A stretch of DNA of 64,000 nucleotides, from NCBI GenBank assembly GCA_017427415.1, contig JAFRSU010000018.1, forward strand, positions 1-64,000, given 5' to 3'. Position 1 is the stretch's first letter, and every line of letters begins with the position of its first letter. Below the pieces are notes generated by a model. It ran no database searches. It saw only the letters and a program-made list of their open reading frames with translations, and had not been told where the DNA came from. This DNA comes from Lachnospiraceae bacterium. Its GTDB lineage: Bacteria > Bacillota > Clostridia > Lachnospirales > Lachnospiraceae. The translations under genes were made by a program, and so were the position numbers. Below, one piece after another: positions 34,345 through 43,272 of this stretch.

Positions 34345-34413
34345 ACCACTTTTGCTGCAGTATTATCCACTTGTGCGTAAACTGTTTACTGATCTGTAAG
34401 GTCATGTTATCAT
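34345..34413 (+). promoter_or_regulatory. Candidate LytTR sites and promoter of the two-component pair
   Basis: ACCACTTTTG (34345-34354) and TCCACTTGTG (34366-34375) are imperfect direct repeats 21 bp apart, the two-turn spacing typical of LytTR regulators. A perfect palindrome GTAAAC-T-GTTTAC (34377-34389) follows, then a weak TTTACT-N17-TATCAT promoter (34385-34413). All is by eye and tentative. Confidence 0.35.
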
Positions 34414-34463
34414 AAAATGTATGTAATAGCCTTAATTGTTATTTGAATATACAGGTGGATGAT

Positions 34464-35210
34464 ATGAGGATTGCGATATGTGAAGATGAGCCGGTATATA
34501 TTGAGTTGATCAAAGAGAAAACCACCGGGTTTTTTCTAAAAAGAAATATTAAAACAGCTGTCGATTCATATACTGATGCTTTGCTGCTTATGAATAAGAT
34601 AAATGAAGGCCGGGATTATGATCTGATATTGATGGATCTGCAGACAAAACACAGCGACGGAATGGATACGGCAAAACTTCTAAGAGCAGGAAATATCAAT
34701 ACTCCCATAATCTTTGTCACAGGAATAGAAGACAGGGCATATCAGGGATACAGTGTAGATGCACTTGATTATGTGGTAAAAAAAGATATTGATAAAAGAT
34801 TACCCGAAGCTCTTGAAAGATTCCTGGAAAAACATAGGACCGGTATGATCGCGGTGCCTATAAAAAAGGATAAGACTGCAGTACTTAAGATAAAAGATAT
34901 CCTTTGGGCTGAATCGGACGGAAGATACAGCAGACTGGTTTTAAAGAATCCGGACAGGGTAAGTAAAGATAAGGCTGTTGAAAGTACATATGAAGAGCTT
35001 GAAAGCTCCCTTAGCATAGGAAAGTTGGCTGAGATGCTCCCGACAGGTGATTTTGTCGAGGTATACAAAGCGATATTTGTAAATATAAGTGAGATAAAAC
35101 GGGTGGAAAATGATGTGGTAATAATGTCAAACGGCAATGAATTACCGCTCAGCAGAAGAAAAAGAAATGATGTTCTTTGTGCAGTATTATGTAAAGTAAA
35201 GGAACTTTAA
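34464..35210 (+). CDS. AgrA-like response regulator (receiver plus LytTR domain)
   Basis: This 248-residue response regulator has a receiver domain at about 1-125, with the acidic pocket CEDE at 6-9 and the phospho-acceptor Asp58 in LILMDLQ. A LytTR DNA-binding domain follows at about 135-248 (IKDILWAESDGRYSRLVL and FVEVYKAIFVNISEI). AGGTGG at 34453-34458 selects the ATG at 34464; an in-frame TTG at 34443 is rejected. The partner kinase starts one base after the stop. LytTR regulators of this type often control peptide-based communication or bacteriocin functions, but no AgrB/AgrD-like genes are adjacent. Confidence 0.92.
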   Translation: MRIAICEDEPVYIELIKEKTTGFFLKRNIKTAVDSYTDALLLMNKINEGRDYDLILMDLQTKHSDGMDTAKLLRAGNINTPIIFVTGIEDRAYQGYSVDALDYVVKKDIDKRLPEALERFLEKHRTGMIAVPIKKDKTAVLKIKDILWAESDGRYSRLVLKNPDRVSKDKAVESTYEELESSLSIGKLAEMLPTGDFVEVYKAIFVNISEIKRVENDVVIMSNGNELPLSRRKRNDVLCAVLCKVKEL

Positions 35211-35211
35211 A

Positions 35212-37044
35212 ATGAGAAGATACTTTTTGTATTTTGTCTTGGGGCTCTTGTTTTGCATAGTCTTTGAGTATTTTGTCACTTATTTCTACAACCGGAGTCA
35301 GATGTATGAATATACCGCTGCCAAGGATGATATACAAGTACATTACAGTTGGGGCGGATATGGTCTGCAGTTATCTTCCGAGCAGGTAAATGAAGCTAAT
35401 TATATACTACAGGGAATCGGGTATGATGAATACTATGAAAAAACTGATCATTATGCTGACGAGATAGTAAAAATCCAGAAGTATAAAACTCTGATAATTG
35501 AAAACAGAGCTTTATCGGAGCTTGAGAAATCCGGTAAGAACTACATATTCATCAACAAAGTGCGATATACCAGGGAAGAGATAACTAAAGTGTATAGCTG
35601 GTACAGTAATCTCGATCCCATCCGGGTGGAGGATATATACCGGATATATCAGGCTGTATACGGGAGTCTTATATATTCGGAAGAATATGGAGCCTATGTC
35701 CGGTATGTTATAGATCATTCCAGGCTGCTTTCAGAGGTCAGGATTTTTGATGATGATACAAAGGAAGATATCAAAAATAAGGGAAATGAGTATTCAAGTT
35801 TTTCCGATGTAAAGATGAAGGCGTATATACCTGCAGGATTTGAAAAACTTTTGGATAACCCGTTTGGGGATATGATGGCTGTTCTCATGGTTTTGATATG
35901 CTCTTTTGCAGTATTGGGAAATACGGGGAGACAAAAAGGGTCTGTACTAAATGAGAAACACGGAAAGGGACTGTTTAGCTGGTTGCTCATTGCGGGGCTG
36001 ATATGTCTGTTCCTGCTGGAGGGCGCAGCAATAGACCGTACATTTGGTATCGGTGGACTTCAATATCCGGTCCAGACGGTAACCGGATATAAAAAATGTA
36101 CCGTGCAGATAAGCATGGGAATGTTCCTGATAATCCGTACTATACTCAGGGTTTTAATATACTTTGTATTATACGATGCGATCGTGCTGATCATCTTGAA
36201 GAAGAGATACTGCCTTGGGTTAGTCATAACCGGCGTGGCAGTAATATCCGAGTTTGTTTTTTTAAAGGGAACGTTGTTTGATTTCATGGGGACGGTCAGG
36301 TTAGAAAAGATTTTGACTTTTACCCATAAGGAATTTGTCGGTTTTGTGACATCTTCTGCTCTTATCATGACGGTTTTTATGATCATCCTGGAGTTCAGGT
36401 TCCGGAGCTTTTTGAGTACAGAGAGGAAACTGGCAGAGCAGGCATATCTTGCAGAAATAAATGAGAAATATAATGAAATGCGGACCTTGAAGCATGACAT
36501 GAATAATCATCTTTCTGCGGTGCTGCTTCTGATGAATGAAGGTAAAAATGAGGAAGCTAAAAAGTATCTTTCTGAATTGACAGAAGCGGCTGCCGATGCC
36601 GGAAATATCAGAAAAACAGGCATGAAGGCTTTAGATCTGCTGCTGTGGAACAAGTATTCTTTTACTGTATCTAAAATGATGAAGTTTAACGTGAGCATAG
36701 AGGACGAGTATAGTGATATAAGCGTTTCCGAATATGAGATGTGTTCATTGTTTGCAAATATTATAGATAATGCTATAGAGGCAGCGGAAAGAATGGAGGA
36801 TGCTGATAACAGATGGATAAGTTTAAAGATGGTGCGTCAGATGGATATGCTCTGTATTTTCTGCGAAAACCCTTACCTTGAGGTCAAGAAGGAAAATGAC
36901 AGCTTCATTACCACAAAAAAGGATAAGGAAAGACATGGACTGGGACTGAAGCAGATAAGAAGGATTGCTGAAAAGCATGGCGGCACTGTAAGTATTGACG
37001 ATACCAGCGGAGTCTTTAAGGTTTCTGTGATAATGAACAGATAA
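35212..37044 (+). CDS. AgrC-like membrane sensor histidine kinase (GHKL family)
   Basis: This 610-residue kinase has one N-terminal helix (about 4-24), an extracellular domain of about 190 residues (rich in Tyr/Asp), and a block of about six membrane helices (about 222-400). The cytoplasmic kinase follows. The phospho-acceptor His is near 427 in LKHDMNNHLSAV, and the ATP-binding parts are NIIDNAIEAAERME and RHGLGLKQIRRIAEKHGG. The extra outer domain before the helix bundle is unusual for AgrC-type kinases. It is coupled to the response regulator gene and ends at a terminator. The signal is unknown. Confidence 0.9.
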   Translation: MRRYFLYFVLGLLFCIVFEYFVTYFYNRSQMYEYTAAKDDIQVHYSWGGYGLQLSSEQVNEANYILQGIGYDEYYEKTDHYADEIVKIQKYKTLIIENRALSELEKSGKNYIFINKVRYTREEITKVYSWYSNLDPIRVEDIYRIYQAVYGSLIYSEEYGAYVRYVIDHSRLLSEVRIFDDDTKEDIKNKGNEYSSFSDVKMKAYIPAGFEKLLDNPFGDMMAVLMVLICSFAVLGNTGRQKGSVLNEKHGKGLFSWLLIAGLICLFLLEGAAIDRTFGIGGLQYPVQTVTGYKKCTVQISMGMFLIIRTILRVLIYFVLYDAIVLIILKKRYCLGLVITGVAVISEFVFLKGTLFDFMGTVRLEKILTFTHKEFVGFVTSSALIMTVFMIILEFRFRSFLSTERKLAEQAYLAEINEKYNEMRTLKHDMNNHLSAVLLLMNEGKNEEAKKYLSELTEAAADAGNIRKTGMKALDLLLWNKYSFTVSKMMKFNVSIEDEYSDISVSEYEMCSLFANIIDNAIEAAERMEDADNRWISLKMVRQMDMLCIFCENPYLEVKKENDSFITTKKDKERHGLGLKQIRRIAEKHGGTVSIDDTSGVFKVSVIMNR

Positions 37045-37079
37045 ACGGGAGGATCAAACGTGTTGTGTGTTTGCCTGAT

Positions 37080-37112
37080 AAGTGGAGTGTAAAAGCTCCA
37101 CTTTTGTTTTTT
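37080..37112 (+). terminator. Intrinsic terminator after the two-component pair
   Basis: AAGTGGAG (37080-37087) pairs perfectly with CTCCACTT (37096-37103), followed by TTGTTTTTT. Confidence 0.8.
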
Positions 37113-37236
37113 ATCCGACCGCTTGTGCCGGAAGTCTTTTCTTTCGTTAGGATTATGGTTATACTTATAATCGGACAGGGAAGGAAAGATGCTTCGCTCA
37201 GAATCTTAAAATATAAAACATGAGGAGGGTTGAAAA

Positions 37237-38772
37237 GTGAAATATACAAAGAGTCTTATAGAAATACTGCTTATAACGGCTGTTGTGTTATGTCTGGCGG
37301 CCTGTGGGAATGATAAAGACAATTCCGCGGGCTCGGGAAAGGATCAGCCGGGGAATAGCAATGCAGTAGTTTCACAGAACGGTGATAAAAACACAGACAA
37401 ATCAGGATCGAATGCAGGATCAAAGAAAACCCATGAGCCGAACAATTACAATAACAACGGTTACACAAACATCATGGAAACAGAGTATGGGTATTATTTT
37501 AATCAGGGTTATTTCCCGGATTATTCGAATAGTGTGTACAGAGGCAATGCCGGAGTGATGCCCGACCGATTGATGAATCTAAAGTATTTTGATAAGGAAT
37601 CAGGGCTTTCCGTACCGCTTTGTAACAAACCGGAGTGCGAGCATTTGGGAGATGAAGGCTGTGTAGCGACATATAAGAACCTGCGTGTGATAAATACGGT
37701 ATTGTACGAGAATTATATTTATGTATATGGGGTAGAGCAGATTGATAAGGAATATAAGTTTAACCTGTACAGGGTTCCATTGGACGGATCGAGCATAGAT
37801 ATTGTCGGAACTGTTTTCGAAGACCGTCAGATTAAGGATACAGGGGTATATGACAGACCGAATTTTGTTCCGCAGCAATACTATTATTTTATAATCCATA
37901 AGGGGTACGCCTATCTTCCTTACTATTTCCGTGACGGAGAGAGCATGTACGGATTTAAGGGAGGCGGATTAAAGAGGATGGATATAGATACGGGTGCCAT
38001 GGAAGATATATACACGCTTCAGATGGGTAATGACGCATTCCCTTGCAATCTGTACGCTATAGGGGATGAGGTATATATGTATTTTGTGAGAAATATTAAT
38101 TCTTCCTATCGGATGTCATATAATATCAATACAAAAGAAGTTGATTATACCGGGTGGGAAAAGGCATACGGAGAAAAACACGATATTACGTTAAAAAAGA
38201 ATATTTACCTGTATAATCCTATTGCAGAAAATGAGAAATACGGATTTGATCTGAATCGGGTAATAGTGGATGAAGAGAAGAAAAAAGCTTTTGAAAACGG
38301 AGAGATTAAATACGACGAGTTGGACGATGATGATGTAAAATACGGTATCATTGTATATGAAAAATACAGCTTGGATGCCGTAGGGGATAAAGCTATTGTC
38401 ACTGATGTGAAGAAAGGTGAAATAAATGAAAATAGTTTACAGATAATAATGGTAACTGACGATATGCTCTTTTTTATCTGTAATAAAAAAATCCTTATAT
38501 ACAGCCTGAAGGAAGAGGAGTGGGGAAAGAATATCGGAGTATTCACTTTTGAGGATGAGTATGTTACCAAAAGAGATGAAAGAAAAAATAATTCGTATAA
38601 TTATGATGAAGGTTACAGACTTACCGGAGGAAAGCTTTATTTTACACAGTTATACGATGACGCAGGCATTCATGACAGATTTATATATTATTACGCCTGT
38701 CCTATAGATAGTATAATTAAAGGTGAAGGCAAGTGGGATCTTGTATATCTTTATGAACGGGGAGTAGATTGA
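37237..38772 (+). CDS. Propeller-like lipoprotein with Cx4CxHx5C motif (copy 1)
   Basis: This 511-residue lipoprotein has the lipobox LAAC near residue 23, then an Asn/Gly/Lys-rich linker. The body is of propeller-like strands with the signature LMNLKYFDKESGLSVPLC. It carries a Cys/His motif, CNKPECEHLGDEGC, of the form C-x4-C-x-H-x5-C. This motif recurs in many clostridial lipoproteins of DUF5050-like type and could bind a metal; that is inference. It is paralogous to the next gene throughout. The pair precedes an ABC exporter and may form a surface complex with it. Confidence 0.75.
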   Translation: MKYTKSLIEILLITAVVLCLAACGNDKDNSAGSGKDQPGNSNAVVSQNGDKNTDKSGSNAGSKKTHEPNNYNNNGYTNIMETEYGYYFNQGYFPDYSNSVYRGNAGVMPDRLMNLKYFDKESGLSVPLCNKPECEHLGDEGCVATYKNLRVINTVLYENYIYVYGVEQIDKEYKFNLYRVPLDGSSIDIVGTVFEDRQIKDTGVYDRPNFVPQQYYYFIIHKGYAYLPYYFRDGESMYGFKGGGLKRMDIDTGAMEDIYTLQMGNDAFPCNLYAIGDEVYMYFVRNINSSYRMSYNINTKEVDYTGWEKAYGEKHDITLKKNIYLYNPIAENEKYGFDLNRVIVDEEKKKAFENGEIKYDELDDDDVKYGIIVYEKYSLDAVGDKAIVTDVKKGEINENSLQIIMVTDDMLFFICNKKILIYSLKEEEWGKNIGVFTFEDEYVTKRDERKNNSYNYDEGYRLTGGKLYFTQLYDDAGIHDRFIYYYACPIDSIIKGEGKWDLVYLYERGVD

Positions 38773-38833
38773 AAATTTGTAATGAAAAAGCAAGGAAAAT
38801 AGTGGGAGTTCAGTAAGCAAAAGGGAAAATAGA

Positions 38834-40315
38834 ATGGAATTGTTTAGAGCAATAAAGAAAAGAGGGCCGGTTTTGTTCATTTTGACAATAATAATCGTTA
38901 TGGGCATTACCGCCTGTTCCGGTAGTAACGACACTGAACAAGGTGTGGATAATACTTTGGGGAATAATGGGGATAATAATGTTTCCGGTAATAAAAACGG
39001 TGAAAAGAACATAGACAGGCACATAAGCGAAAAATATGACCTACCGGAAGATAATCAGGCCAATCATGGGCAATTCAAGGTGATGGAGACAGAACTTGGA
39101 TATTATTACAATATCGGTTTGCTCAATACCGTGTACAATGAAAAGGGACAAAACGTTGCAGTCAGGACTAATCTAATGAATATGTTCTTCTTTGACAAGG
39201 AGTCCCAAATAGCGGTGCATTTATGTGACAAACCGGAATGCAGGCACCAACAGACTGATGATTGTGTGGCAACATATAATAAGCTGTGGGTGTTTGGGCA
39301 GGAAATATATGACGGATATCTATATACTTATGGTGAAGAGAACAATAACGATATAAGTACGCTTGCACTGTATAGAACTGCTCTGGATGGGTCATCCATA
39401 GACCGTGTAGCTACAGTGTTTGAAGCTGAGAATAAAACCGGATCTGAATATATCGTACAACCGGATATCTATATCGGAGACTCTCGGGAATATTTTGTTA
39501 TTCATAAAGGTTATGCTTATTGCCCATATTACTTACAAATTGGAAAAGACAAGGACAGCTTCCGAGGGGGCGGGATAACAAGGATTGATATAAAGACCGG
39601 GAAGACGGAGAAAATATATGAGATGACCGATACCAAGGACGATTTCCCATATTGGATTATAGGAACGGGAGATTATGTGTACTTCGGCATGGCTGACAGA
39701 TATGCAAAGATAAGCTGGTATAGATACGATACTGATAAAGGCATATTTGAGAACAGTCCTTGGAATGCTTACGATGGAGTTATGGTTGGCATAAAGAACA
39801 ATGTGTTTTATACGGAATTGTCAGAGGATAAATCTGCTGAAGGACGAAAAGGAAACAGCCGTTATGATAAAAAAATCATTGCATATAGGATAAAGGATGA
39901 TGGCAATGCTGAAAAGATATATGAAAAAGTGGTAGGCGAGACAGGCGTAAACAAAATCGCAGAAAAGGACATGCTGGTATATGGTGATTATTTTGTGACG
40001 ATAGAGAAGGAGAAGATTGTTGTTTATTCTGCAAAACAGGATAACTTTGGAGAAAAGCTTGGTGAACTGGCATATGAACAGAATACAGGCAATCTGACTT
40101 CGCAAAAGGATGAGTTTAAAATCTGTAACGATATTATTTACAGGGTTTATACCAAACCATTCCCGGATACTCCGGAAGAGCAGGAAAAAATCACCCATGC
40201 CGAGATGGGCACATATATACTTAACGGCAGGTTTTATCAGAGTTGTGCAATTGCAGATATAATAAGCGGCAAGGGTGAATGGAGCGAAACGTTCAGGACG
40301 TTGCAGGAGGAGTAA
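38834..40315 (+). CDS. Propeller-like lipoprotein with Cx4CxHx5C motif (copy 2)
   Basis: This 493-residue paralogue of the preceding gene has the lipobox ITAC near residue 28. The linker is low-complexity and Asn/Gly/Asp-rich. The Cys/His motif is conserved as CDKPECRHQQTDDC, followed as in copy 1 by VATYN. Further shared segments are FVIHKGYAYxPYY and FRGGGITRIDIKTGK. Since the Cys and His residues are kept while the surrounding sequence has drifted, they are probably functional. An inverted repeat separates it from the ABC transporter genes. Confidence 0.75.
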   Translation: MELFRAIKKRGPVLFILTIIIVMGITACSGSNDTEQGVDNTLGNNGDNNVSGNKNGEKNIDRHISEKYDLPEDNQANHGQFKVMETELGYYYNIGLLNTVYNEKGQNVAVRTNLMNMFFFDKESQIAVHLCDKPECRHQQTDDCVATYNKLWVFGQEIYDGYLYTYGEENNNDISTLALYRTALDGSSIDRVATVFEAENKTGSEYIVQPDIYIGDSREYFVIHKGYAYCPYYLQIGKDKDSFRGGGITRIDIKTGKTEKIYEMTDTKDDFPYWIIGTGDYVYFGMADRYAKISWYRYDTDKGIFENSPWNAYDGVMVGIKNNVFYTELSEDKSAEGRKGNSRYDKKIIAYRIKDDGNAEKIYEKVVGETGVNKIAEKDMLVYGDYFVTIEKEKIVVYSAKQDNFGEKLGELAYEQNTGNLTSQKDEFKICNDIIYRVYTKPFPDTPEEQEKITHAEMGTYILNGRFYQSCAIADIISGKGEWSETFRTLQEE

Positions 40316-40317
40316 AA

Positions 40318-40353
40318 TCAATCAGAGGGAGAAAGAATCGTCCCTTTGATTGA
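40318..40353. repeat. 13-bp inverted repeat before the ABC transporter genes
   Basis: TCAATCAGAGGGA (40318-40330) pairs with TCCCTTTGATTGA (40341-40353) with one G-T wobble and a 10-base loop. No T-run follows on the + strand, so termination is uncertain. The inner AATCGTCCC recalls the GGGACGG family. Confidence 0.5.
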
Positions 40354-40367
40354 AAAATGGAGAAGAT

Positions 40368-41102
40368 ATGCTAAAAATAGAGAATCTGGTAAAAAAATAT
40401 GGTGACTTTACCGCTCTTAATAATGTGAGCCTGACGATAGATGAGGGTGTGACAGGGATACTGGGCGCGAACGGAGCAGGGAAATCTACATTGTTAAATC
40501 TTATAACGGACAACATAAAAAGGACATCGGGAAGCATTTTGTATAATGAAAGGGATATTCTGGAACTGGGATCCGGATATAGAAAGCTTCTGGGTTATAC
40601 TCCACAGCTTCAGGGAATGTATGAGGATTTTACTGCGGGGCAGTTTATGAGATACATTGGATCCCTGAAGGGCATGAAGCATTCTGTGGTGAAAAAAGAG
40701 ACTACGGAGCTATTGTCACTGGTTGGATTAAAGGAGTATGCTTCTAGTAAGTTGGGTGGATTTTCAGGAGGTATGCGGCAGAGAGTGCTTTTGGCAGCAG
40801 CCATGCTTGACAATCCCAAAATTCTGATACTTGACGAACCAACGGCCGGGCTTGATCCTGAGGAGAGGATACGCTTAAGAAATCATATAGCAGAGCTGGG
40901 GAAGGATAGGATAGTAATAATCACTACACACATAGTGAGCGATATAGAGTCAATAGCGGATAAAGTTGTTGTATTAAAAAAAGGCGAGATTATCCGTTAT
41001 GCGTCTCCGAAGAAGCTTAAGCAAGAGGTGGATGAGAAAACGGGGAAGCAGAATTCTCTGGAAGATGTTTACCTGTACTATTCGGAGAAACGCTTAGGAT
41101 GA
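40368..41102 (+). CDS. ABC transporter ATP-binding protein
   Basis: This 244-residue ATPase has Walker A GANGAGKST (about 34-42), the signature GGFSGGMRQR (about 128-137), Walker B ILILDEPTAGLDP and the switch His in ITTHIV. It is of the BcrA/CcmA-like exporter type. GGAG at 40359-40362 selects the ATG at 40368; an in-frame TTG at 40350 is rejected. The membrane partner follows 18 bp downstream. Such exporters often handle antimicrobial peptides or lipid-linked compounds, but the substrate here is unknown. Confidence 0.92.
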   Translation: MLKIENLVKKYGDFTALNNVSLTIDEGVTGILGANGAGKSTLLNLITDNIKRTSGSILYNERDILELGSGYRKLLGYTPQLQGMYEDFTAGQFMRYIGSLKGMKHSVVKKETTELLSLVGLKEYASSKLGGFSGGMRQRVLLAAAMLDNPKILILDEPTAGLDPEERIRLRNHIAELGKDRIVIITTHIVSDIESIADKVVVLKKGEIIRYASPKKLKQEVDEKTGKQNSLEDVYLYYSEKRLG

Positions 41103-41120
41103 CAAAAAGGTGATAAAAAT

Positions 41121-43118
41121 ATGGTGGAATTCTTGCATGTATATAATAAGAAAACCATTATGCTGTTTTCATTACTTCTGGTTGCGAGTATCAGCATATT
41201 TATATTTGGGGCAAACCCGAACAAGGAAATAACGCTGACAGGGGATGAACTGGAACAGTATATAAATGGATATCCGTATTTCCTGGATAAAACAGTAAAG
41301 CAGGGGAAACTCCGTTCTCAGTTAAAGCTTTATGAAGAAGGGTATGCTCAGGAAGTGACAGCTAAATCATTATCAAGATTTGAGGCTCTCATAGGAACTG
41401 AGCCGGAAGTTTCGGAAAACAGGGGGATGGTATTATTCTTTCAGTCACATATACCGGAGCTTTTAGCTTTGTTTTTTATATTTCACGTTGTGGATTCATT
41501 TTTTGAAGAGCGGAAAAAAGGGCTTGTCCACATGGTAAGATCTACCGGTAAGGGCAGGACTGTAATTTGTCTGTACAGAATGGGAATACTTCTCTTTACT
41601 GCTTTTGTAAGTGTATTTTTACTGATGGGGATTAATCTGTTAGGTGCGGCACTTACTTTTGGTACAGGGGATATGTTCAGACCGATACAATCGCTTCCGG
41701 AATATCAGAAATGTCCGTATGGTTTTTCTGTGGCAGGTTTTATTCTGATACTTGTTCTTTTGAAAGCCATGGGTGTTTTTCTGTTCGGATTGATCTTATA
41801 TGTGCTCAGAGGTTTGGTGAGTGATTTCCTGTTTTACTTCCTTATGGGCGGATTAATAATTTCGGAACTGTTATCAGGTATTCTCATTGCTCCGGTTTCA
41901 AGCTTAAACACCTTTAAGTATATAAATCTTTATTCCCTGATAAAAACGGATGATTTTTTTAACGGCAGTGTATATTTAAATATCTTTGAACATGCGGTTG
42001 GGGCTTTGAATGTACTTTTGACGGTAACTGTCGTATTGAGTGTATTGCTTTTTACGGCGGGTTTAGTAATATATGGAAAGAAATATGCCGCAAGGAACAA
42101 AGGCGGTGAGAGAATAGGAGGCTTTGTAAGACGGATAAAAGAAAAATCAGCTGTGCAGCGTACGCTTTTTGGGTGGGAAACGTATAAGGTTTTCATAAAG
42201 CAGGGAGCCTTGATATTTATCATCATATGCTTGGGTCTTCATATACAGCAGTCTTCAAAGTATGGATATTACTATGGAGTGAATGCCAATGAGCGCATTA
42301 ACTACAAAAAATACAACGGAGAAATTGATGATGACAAGATGGAACGTGCCGAAAAATACATGGCTAATCTGAAGAATTCTGAGAAGAATTATATGAAGAA
42401 AATGGAAGAGATGGAAACGGCCGGGAAATACGGAACTGACAACTATGAGAAGTATAAGGAAGCATTGGGTCATAACAGGGCAGATCAAACTGCCTTTGAA
42501 CCGGTACTGCAGGATCTGAGGTCGGCTAATGAATATCGTCTCCGTACCGGGAACAGTGTCTCATTGGTGGAGCCGTATGCATACGATATTTTATTGAATA
42601 GGGATACTCAGACCAAAGACCGCGGAGCTTTTCTTTCTATTATTACTATAATAACAGCCCTTGCAGGTGTTTTTGCTTATGAAAAACATACCAATATGGA
42701 CCCGATGATAATGGCTGCATATAGAGGGAGAAAAGACAAGCTGATTGTAAAGCCGTCACTCATCATAATTGTTTCGTTTGTATGTCCGATAGTTTTTTCG
42801 TTTGTACAGATTTATCTGATTGACAAAGGTATGCTGTTCCCTGATCTGGATAAGCCGGTTCAGGGGTTAAGATATCTGAATGATTTCGGGATGTATATAT
42901 CCATCAGGACGTTTATCGCTTTTATCCTGATTGTGAGGGGATTGTTCGGTATGGTGATAGGAGGATTCACGGCTTTACTCAGTTATCTCGGAAATGATAA
43001 GTTTTCTGTCATATGCAGGATGGTCATAGTAGTTCTGATATGGGTTTTTGTGACAGAACTGATACCAGGTCTCAGCTTTTTGAATCCTATTAAACTATTG
43101 GGATATACTTGGGTATAG
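41121..43118 (+). CDS. ABC-2-type membrane component, large
   Basis: This 665-residue polytopic protein has an N-terminal helix (about 12-30), an outer loop of about 80 residues and five or so helices to about 325. A helix near 356-370 follows, then a long charged, helical outer segment at about 385-485 (for example MERAEKYMANLKNSEKNYMK), and four or five C-terminal helices. Position directly after the ATPase gene and overall topology indicate the permease of an ABC-2-like exporter with a large extracellular insertion. No catalytic motif is visible. The two neighbouring lipoproteins could contact the insertion, which is inference. Confidence 0.8.
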   Translation: MVEFLHVYNKKTIMLFSLLLVASISIFIFGANPNKEITLTGDELEQYINGYPYFLDKTVKQGKLRSQLKLYEEGYAQEVTAKSLSRFEALIGTEPEVSENRGMVLFFQSHIPELLALFFIFHVVDSFFEERKKGLVHMVRSTGKGRTVICLYRMGILLFTAFVSVFLLMGINLLGAALTFGTGDMFRPIQSLPEYQKCPYGFSVAGFILILVLLKAMGVFLFGLILYVLRGLVSDFLFYFLMGGLIISELLSGILIAPVSSLNTFKYINLYSLIKTDDFFNGSVYLNIFEHAVGALNVLLTVTVVLSVLLFTAGLVIYGKKYAARNKGGERIGGFVRRIKEKSAVQRTLFGWETYKVFIKQGALIFIIICLGLHIQQSSKYGYYYGVNANERINYKKYNGEIDDDKMERAEKYMANLKNSEKNYMKKMEEMETAGKYGTDNYEKYKEALGHNRADQTAFEPVLQDLRSANEYRLRTGNSVSLVEPYAYDILLNRDTQTKDRGAFLSIITIITALAGVFAYEKHTNMDPMIMAAYRGRKDKLIVKPSLIIIVSFVCPIVFSFVQIYLIDKGMLFPDLDKPVQGLRYLNDFGMYISIRTFIAFILIVRGLFGMVIGGFTALLSYLGNDKFSVICRMVIVVLIWVFVTELIPGLSFLNPIKLLGYTWV

Positions 43119-43179
43119 GCATAAAATCCGGAATCGGCTGATACCATTGCATAAAAATTCAAAATCGATGAAAAAATTC

Positions 43180-43239
43180 TTGCCTTTAGACAAAGAAAGT
43201 TGTATTATAAACTGTAAATTGTCTTAAGGCAATTTTTTT
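43180..43239 (+). promoter_or_regulatory. Promoter and leader hairpin of the aminotransferase gene
   Basis: TTGCCT (43180-43185), 17 bp, TATTAT (43203-43208) is a reasonable promoter. A hairpin AAATTGTC-TTAA-GGCAATTT (43216-43235) with T to 43239 begins almost exactly where transcription should start. It may be the terminator of the ABC operon, a 5'-end stem, or both. Confidence 0.45.
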
Positions 43240-43272
43240 GTGGTACTCTTTTTTATGGAAAGGACGATAAAA

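Noticed and set aside
34464..37044. Complete agr quorum-sensing locus
   Set aside because: Only the kinase and regulator are present; no AgrB-like protease or AgrD-like peptide frame was found on either side.
41080..41115. Another copy of the GATTCTTCG...CTCAGAATGAC repeat at the end of the ABC ATPase gene
   Set aside because: GAAACGCTTAGGATGACAAA is only loosely similar, and the C-terminal residues look normal for the family.
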